This document shows positions 39,033 to 42,156 of a stretch of DNA of 42,156 bases, piece by piece. The stretch spans positions 1 through 42,156 of the IMG/VR virus record IMGVR_UViG_3300043399_000057; one strand, given 5' to 3'. Numbering within the stretch: the stretch's first letter is position 1; every line of letters begins with the position of its first letter. The notes below the pieces were generated by a model. That model was not told the DNA's origin, did no database searches, and worked only from the letters and a program-made list of their open reading frames with translations. The stretch is from a virus. A program made the translations under genes and the position numbers.

Positions 39033-42000
39033 TATGCTTTCTTAGCCTTTGGTGGAATAGTGTCGTGTAAGTAGAATCCTTCAGGAATTCCAGCAGAGTT
39101 TCTGTGGTAAATAGCATCATTAACCATAGTGAAAGCCATCTTTCTAGTACCTTTAGGTCTGTAAGATATGTGAATCCAAGTAGATTCTGGATAACGATAC
39201 TCTAGAATAATCTGATCATAAGGCATTAGTTTTTCAAACTTTTGAACAAGCTCATATGTCTTGTTAATCTTATCATTACCTAGAATACCAATATCAAACG
39301 CCAAACCTTTACAGTGGTCAGAATGAGGAGTAGAAATACCACCAACCTGTCTATAACCAGAGTTGATTCTCCATAGTTTGTTATATCCGCCGATACCACC
39401 TGGAAGTATTTCTAGTGCTGGCTCAAGAATATTTTGGCAAGCCTGAGCTAAGTTACAAACGATCTCTCCGACTGTATAAAGTCTTTCTGGACCAGTCTTA
39501 GATTCTCTTAGCATTTGGTCGACCAATTTATGTTTACCACCAACGCCACCATCAATGACCATACCTAGACTAAAGTTCTTAGATAAAACAAAGTCGTTAG
39601 TGAAGTTTGTAGTTGTGTAGATAACTTGACAATCAACTGGAATCTTAGTTGTGACGCCGCCACTAGGAATTGGCGCACTTTCAGAAGCAACTGGTGCTGG
39701 AGCATTAGGAACGCCTTGCAATGTTTCTTTATTCGACTGCTGACGCCCTTCTGGTGTATCCCATTCATCTGGTGTCTCAATAGAAGACTTGTCTTCAAAT
39801 TGTCTTTCTGGTGGGATTAGATATGGAACTACAGAATTTACTGGTATTCCAACAGCAGGTGGTGTTAGTTCTACATCAACAGCGCCACTCGCGCCATTAC
39901 CAAACTGCCCTTCAGCATAGTCAGCATGTAGTGTAGCACCAGCTAAAATATTCATATCTGCCGATGATTCTAAATTCATGTTCACAGACTTTTGGTTGAT
40001 ATTTGCAGCTTGTATATTAAAATCACCGCCAGCTTTAATCAGCACATCACCACCAGCTGCCATGTAAATATCATTCGCAGCGCCAACAGTTAGATTATTA
40101 CCAACAGTCAAATTCGCGTTTTGAGAAACTTCAATATTAGCGTCTGAGCGAGCAAAGATGTTTGTGGTTCCATCTACTGTTATGTTACACTCACCTGCAA
40201 CGTGTACGCATCCATTTCTTTCCATCAAGATAAAATTGTCGCCCACAATATAGTTTACTTGTGTGCCTTGAGAATCAATTTCAGTGAAAGTGCCAGAACG
40301 ATGGTATGTATGAATTCGCTCTTGACCTGGAGTGTCATCAAATTCTTGAATGTGACCAGACTCAGTTTCATAAACTTTATTGAATGGATACTTTGCGCCG
40401 AATGGTGCTTGTGGTTGATCCCAAATACTACCAGAAGCAGTTGGTACGCCTTGAACACGAGTAGCGTCTTTCTTATTGATAACTGTACCTTCTATAATAC
40501 CTCGAGCAAGACGGTTTGTGTCTGGTTCATTGATATAATCTGGTAGTGGATATTTGTTATTTGGATCTCTAAATCCTGTATTATCTGTACCACGTTTGAC
40601 AGACTCAGGAGAAGGTCCAGGCTTAACAACGCCATCTTCTGTTTGTGGTGGCACTGCTATCGGCGCACCAGCATCTTTTTCTACACCACCGTATGAATTC
40701 TCACCATAAAAGTATTCATAGAATTGTCTTTTTGCTGCAGCGATGTTTGGTACGTTAAAACCAACAGCTTTCTTTGCTGCTTCAAAATAACCAGGATGTG
40801 CACTAGGATTAACCTTAGGCGGAACCTTTATCTTAAAGTAGAGAGCAGCAACAACTGCTGACACATTAATGTCTGTATCTAAAGAATCTGGATTGTTAAC
40901 GAGATCAAGAGTTATACCAAATTCCTTAGCTTTTTGCTGGAATAGTGTATAGTTTTCTCTGCCAGTTAAACCAATAAATCCACGTCCGTAATATTTACCA
41001 CCGTCTTCATCTGTTTTGTTACCCAAAAAGTTTTTACCACGAGTAGTTGGTCCATACACCCATGAGAAGAATTCTTCTCTTGACATACCCTTTTTCTTGG
41101 CATTTGAGTACTTTTCTACTTGCTCTGGTGTTGCAAAAGAAAACACCTCTTTCAATCTAGCTGGAGAGTAATTATACGCTTCTTGTTGTGGAATCCAAGC
41201 ACTCTCGCCACCAGCAATACCAAGTAGAGCACACTTTTGTTCTTTTGTAGTAAGACCTACTTTATCACAAGCAGCAAGAAGTGCTTTGATACCTTCTTTT
41301 GCCTTTGCTTCGTTTGGAGTAGATCTCTTTGGTGGAATCGTTGGGATTGATTGATTAGTATCTGTTTGCTTAACTGGACTGTCTGATATAACGATAGGTT
41401 TACCGCTACCAGAAAGTACTGGTTCTCCAGTCGATGTAGTTAGAACTCCTTCGACTTTAGATTGTAGCACTGCGTCTAAGTTAGTTGGCGCTTCTTTAAA
41501 TGAGATTATGTTTTCGCCATAGCCAGTGACTGCAGAACTAATAGTTATCTCAGTGCCACTGTCAATACTAACGATGAATGTGTTTTCTGGAATACCAAAG
41601 CCAATAACTCGCATGTTGGCTTTTAGACTTCGAGTCAAGTCGACTCTACCCAACTCAGGATCTATGAATGTTAACTTCTTACCAGTAACTGGTCCAACTA
41701 TAGTTCTAAGTTGAATGTCTTTTATTTTCTCTGTGATTTCACCATCATCATCAGAACCAATAGCAGTTGGTGTTCTTGCAATACCACCAACAGTTCCAAG
41801 CATTATAGGATACTGCTGGTCTTCATCGGCATAAGTGATAATAACTGTTGTACCTTCAACTGGACCAATTGGCGTTTGACCAATACCATTCATCGCAGCA
41901 GATGTTACTGGCTGTAATGGAATAGCCCATGGAAGATGGTTAGTTGGAAGTTGAGTTTTGTCATGGGTGTGTAACCCAACAACTCTAACTTGACAACGAC

Positions 42001-42049
42001 CAAGACTTAGTGGATCGTTTCTATTTTCTACAACGCCAGTATAAAACAT
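39032..42049 (-). CDS. 5: Baseplate hub/spike gp5 with GH19-like and M15-like domains
   Basis: 1005 residues (T4 gp5 575). Residues 1-95 form the OB-fold (NDPLSLGRCQVRVVG). Residues about 250-450 resemble a GH19 chitinase/lysozyme: GGESAW with Glu282 as candidate acid, and GRGFIGLTGRENY. Residues about 520-720 hold the spike beta-helix with short repeats (NLTVGNNLTVG, AGGDVLIKAGGDF). Residues about 805-975 resemble an M15 D,D-/L,D-peptidase: INSGYR, H..DHCKGLAFDI and STWIHIS give the zinc ligands His912, Asp919 and His960. T4 gp5 carries a different lysozyme domain. The protein would pierce the outer membrane and cut both glycan and peptide bonds. The start overlaps the upstream ORF by TAATG. 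Confidence 0.92.
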   Translation of the reverse strand: MFYTGVVENRNDPLSLGRCQVRVVGLHTHDKTQLPTNHLPWAIPLQPVTSAAMNGIGQTPIGPVEGTTVIITYADEDQQYPIMLGTVGGIARTPTAIGSDDDGEITEKIKDIQLRTIVGPVTGKKLTFIDPELGRVDLTRSLKANMRVIGFGIPENTFIVSIDSGTEITISSAVTGYGENIISFKEAPTNLDAVLQSKVEGVLTTSTGEPVLSGSGKPIVISDSPVKQTDTNQSIPTIPPKRSTPNEAKAKEGIKALLAACDKVGLTTKEQKCALLGIAGGESAWIPQQEAYNYSPARLKEVFSFATPEQVEKYSNAKKKGMSREEFFSWVYGPTTRGKNFLGNKTDEDGGKYYGRGFIGLTGRENYTLFQQKAKEFGITLDLVNNPDSLDTDINVSAVVAALYFKIKVPPKVNPSAHPGYFEAAKKAVGFNVPNIAAAKRQFYEYFYGENSYGGVEKDAGAPIAVPPQTEDGVVKPGPSPESVKRGTDNTGFRDPNNKYPLPDYINEPDTNRLARGIIEGTVINKKDATRVQGVPTASGSIWDQPQAPFGAKYPFNKVYETESGHIQEFDDTPGQERIHTYHRSGTFTEIDSQGTQVNYIVGDNFILMERNGCVHVAGECNITVDGTTNIFARSDANIEVSQNANLTVGNNLTVGAANDIYMAAGGDVLIKAGGDFNIQAANINQKSVNMNLESSADMNILAGATLHADYAEGQFGNGASGAVDVELTPPAVGIPVNSVVPYLIPPERQFEDKSSIETPDEWDTPEGRQQSNKETLQGVPNAPAPVASESAPIPSGGVTTKIPVDCQVIYTTTNFTNDFVLSKNFSLGMVIDGGVGGKHKLVDQMLRESKTGPERLYTVGEIVCNLAQACQNILEPALEILPGGIGGYNKLWRINSGYRQVGGISTPHSDHCKGLAFDIGILGNDKINKTYELVQKFEKLMPYDQIILEYRYPESTWIHISYRPKGTRKMAFTMVNDAIYHRNSAGIPEGFYLHDTIPPKAKKA

Positions 42050-42156
42050 TATTTTCTAACCTTATTCAAATCTAATTCCAAACTTTCTTTAATCAATTCC
42101 ATATGACACTCATGTTCTTTTTTAGTTATATGGTGATTGATAGCAGAAATCAAATA
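42049..42156 (-). CDS. C-terminal fragment of an unidentified upstream gene
   Basis: An open frame enters from the right edge and ends TAA at 42051-42049, overlapping the gp5 ATG (TAATG) exactly as other pairs here. The 35 visible residues end KESLELDLNKVRK and are helical, charged and His/Glu-rich (INHHITKKEHECHMELI). T4 has gp53 at this place, but the fragment is too short to identify. Confidence 0.6.
   Translation of the reverse strand, partial: YLISAINHHITKKEHECHMELIKESLELDLNKVRK

Noticed and set aside
40202-40546. 114-codon plus-strand ORF opposite gp5
   Set aside because: Antisense shadow inside the spike region of gp5; Trp/Cys/Ser-rich translation.
1-42156. tRNA genes, integrase, attachment sites or IS elements
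   Set aside because: None seen. Gaps are too short for tRNAs and every stretch above 160 bases is coding.

Overview
The window is a continuous piece of a T4-like tailed-phage genome (contractile tail, myovirus morphology). Every convincing gene lies on the minus strand, so the transcription order runs from base 42156 down to base 1. Coding density is very high: neighbours often share a TAATG or ATGA stop/start overlap, and no gene-free stretch exceeds about 160 bases. The gene order (gp5, PAAR, gp25, gp6, gp7, gp8, gp10-like, fibre, gp13, 14, 15, 17, 18, 19, 20, 67/68-like, 21, 22, 23, gp3-like, uvsY, uvsW, 55, 47, 46) is the structural/recombination backbone of marine and freshwater T4-like phages, closest in layout to cyanophage and pelagiphage relatives rather than to T4 itself. 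No tRNA, CRISPR array, integrase or IS element was seen. The host cannot be read from the sequence. The Acb2-like gene and the TRAP-type binding protein would fit a proteobacterial host, but that is inference.

Region by region, from right to left. (1) 42156-24754 is the baseplate and tail-tip module: the tail of an unidentified gene, a very large gp5 hub/spike with two peptidoglycan-active domains, a PAAR tip, gp25, gp6, a gp7-like wedge with C-terminal tandem repeats, a small virion protein, a gp8-like wedge with repeat and carbohydrate-binding-like insertions, and a 2093-residue DUF4815/gp10-like protein. (2) 24742-18804 lies where T4 keeps its short-fibre/whisker genes. It holds a tail fibre with a His-rich, alternating-Cys C-terminus, an unknown 325-aa beta-rich protein, a radical SAM/SPASM enzyme, a 103-aa unknown protein, a cytosolic-looking TRAP (DctP-type) binding protein and an asparagine-synthase-like PP-loop ATPase. 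This is the most unusual part. (3) 18776-6452 is the neck, packaging, tail and head module from gp13 to gp23. No small terminase gene sits between gp15 and gp17. (4) 6374-1 holds a gp3-like tail completion protein, the recombination genes uvsY and uvsW, an Sm-like small protein, the late sigma factor gp55, a BCS1-like AAA ATPase, a 54-aa ORF, an Acb2/Vs.4-type anti-CBASS sponge and gp47/gp46.

Regulation: two good sigma70-type promoters stand in front of gp55 and uvsY, and the uvsY one is wrapped by a perfect 10-bp inverted repeat. Repeated (C/A)TAAATAA boxes precede many structural genes and probably serve as gp55-dependent late promoters. Two UUCG-loop intrinsic terminators follow gp23 and the TRAP-like gene.

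How the genes work together: gp55 switches on the late genes. gp20, 21, 22 and 23 build the head, gp17 fills it, gp13/14/15/3 join head to tail, and gp18/19 with the baseplate genes form the injection machine, whose gp5 tip cuts the cell wall. UvsY, UvsW and gp46/47 support recombination-dependent replication, and the Acb2-like protein would blunt cyclic-nucleotide immunity. The radical SAM/PP-loop/TRAP-like cluster may modify a fibre or handle a metabolite during infection; that part is hypothesis.
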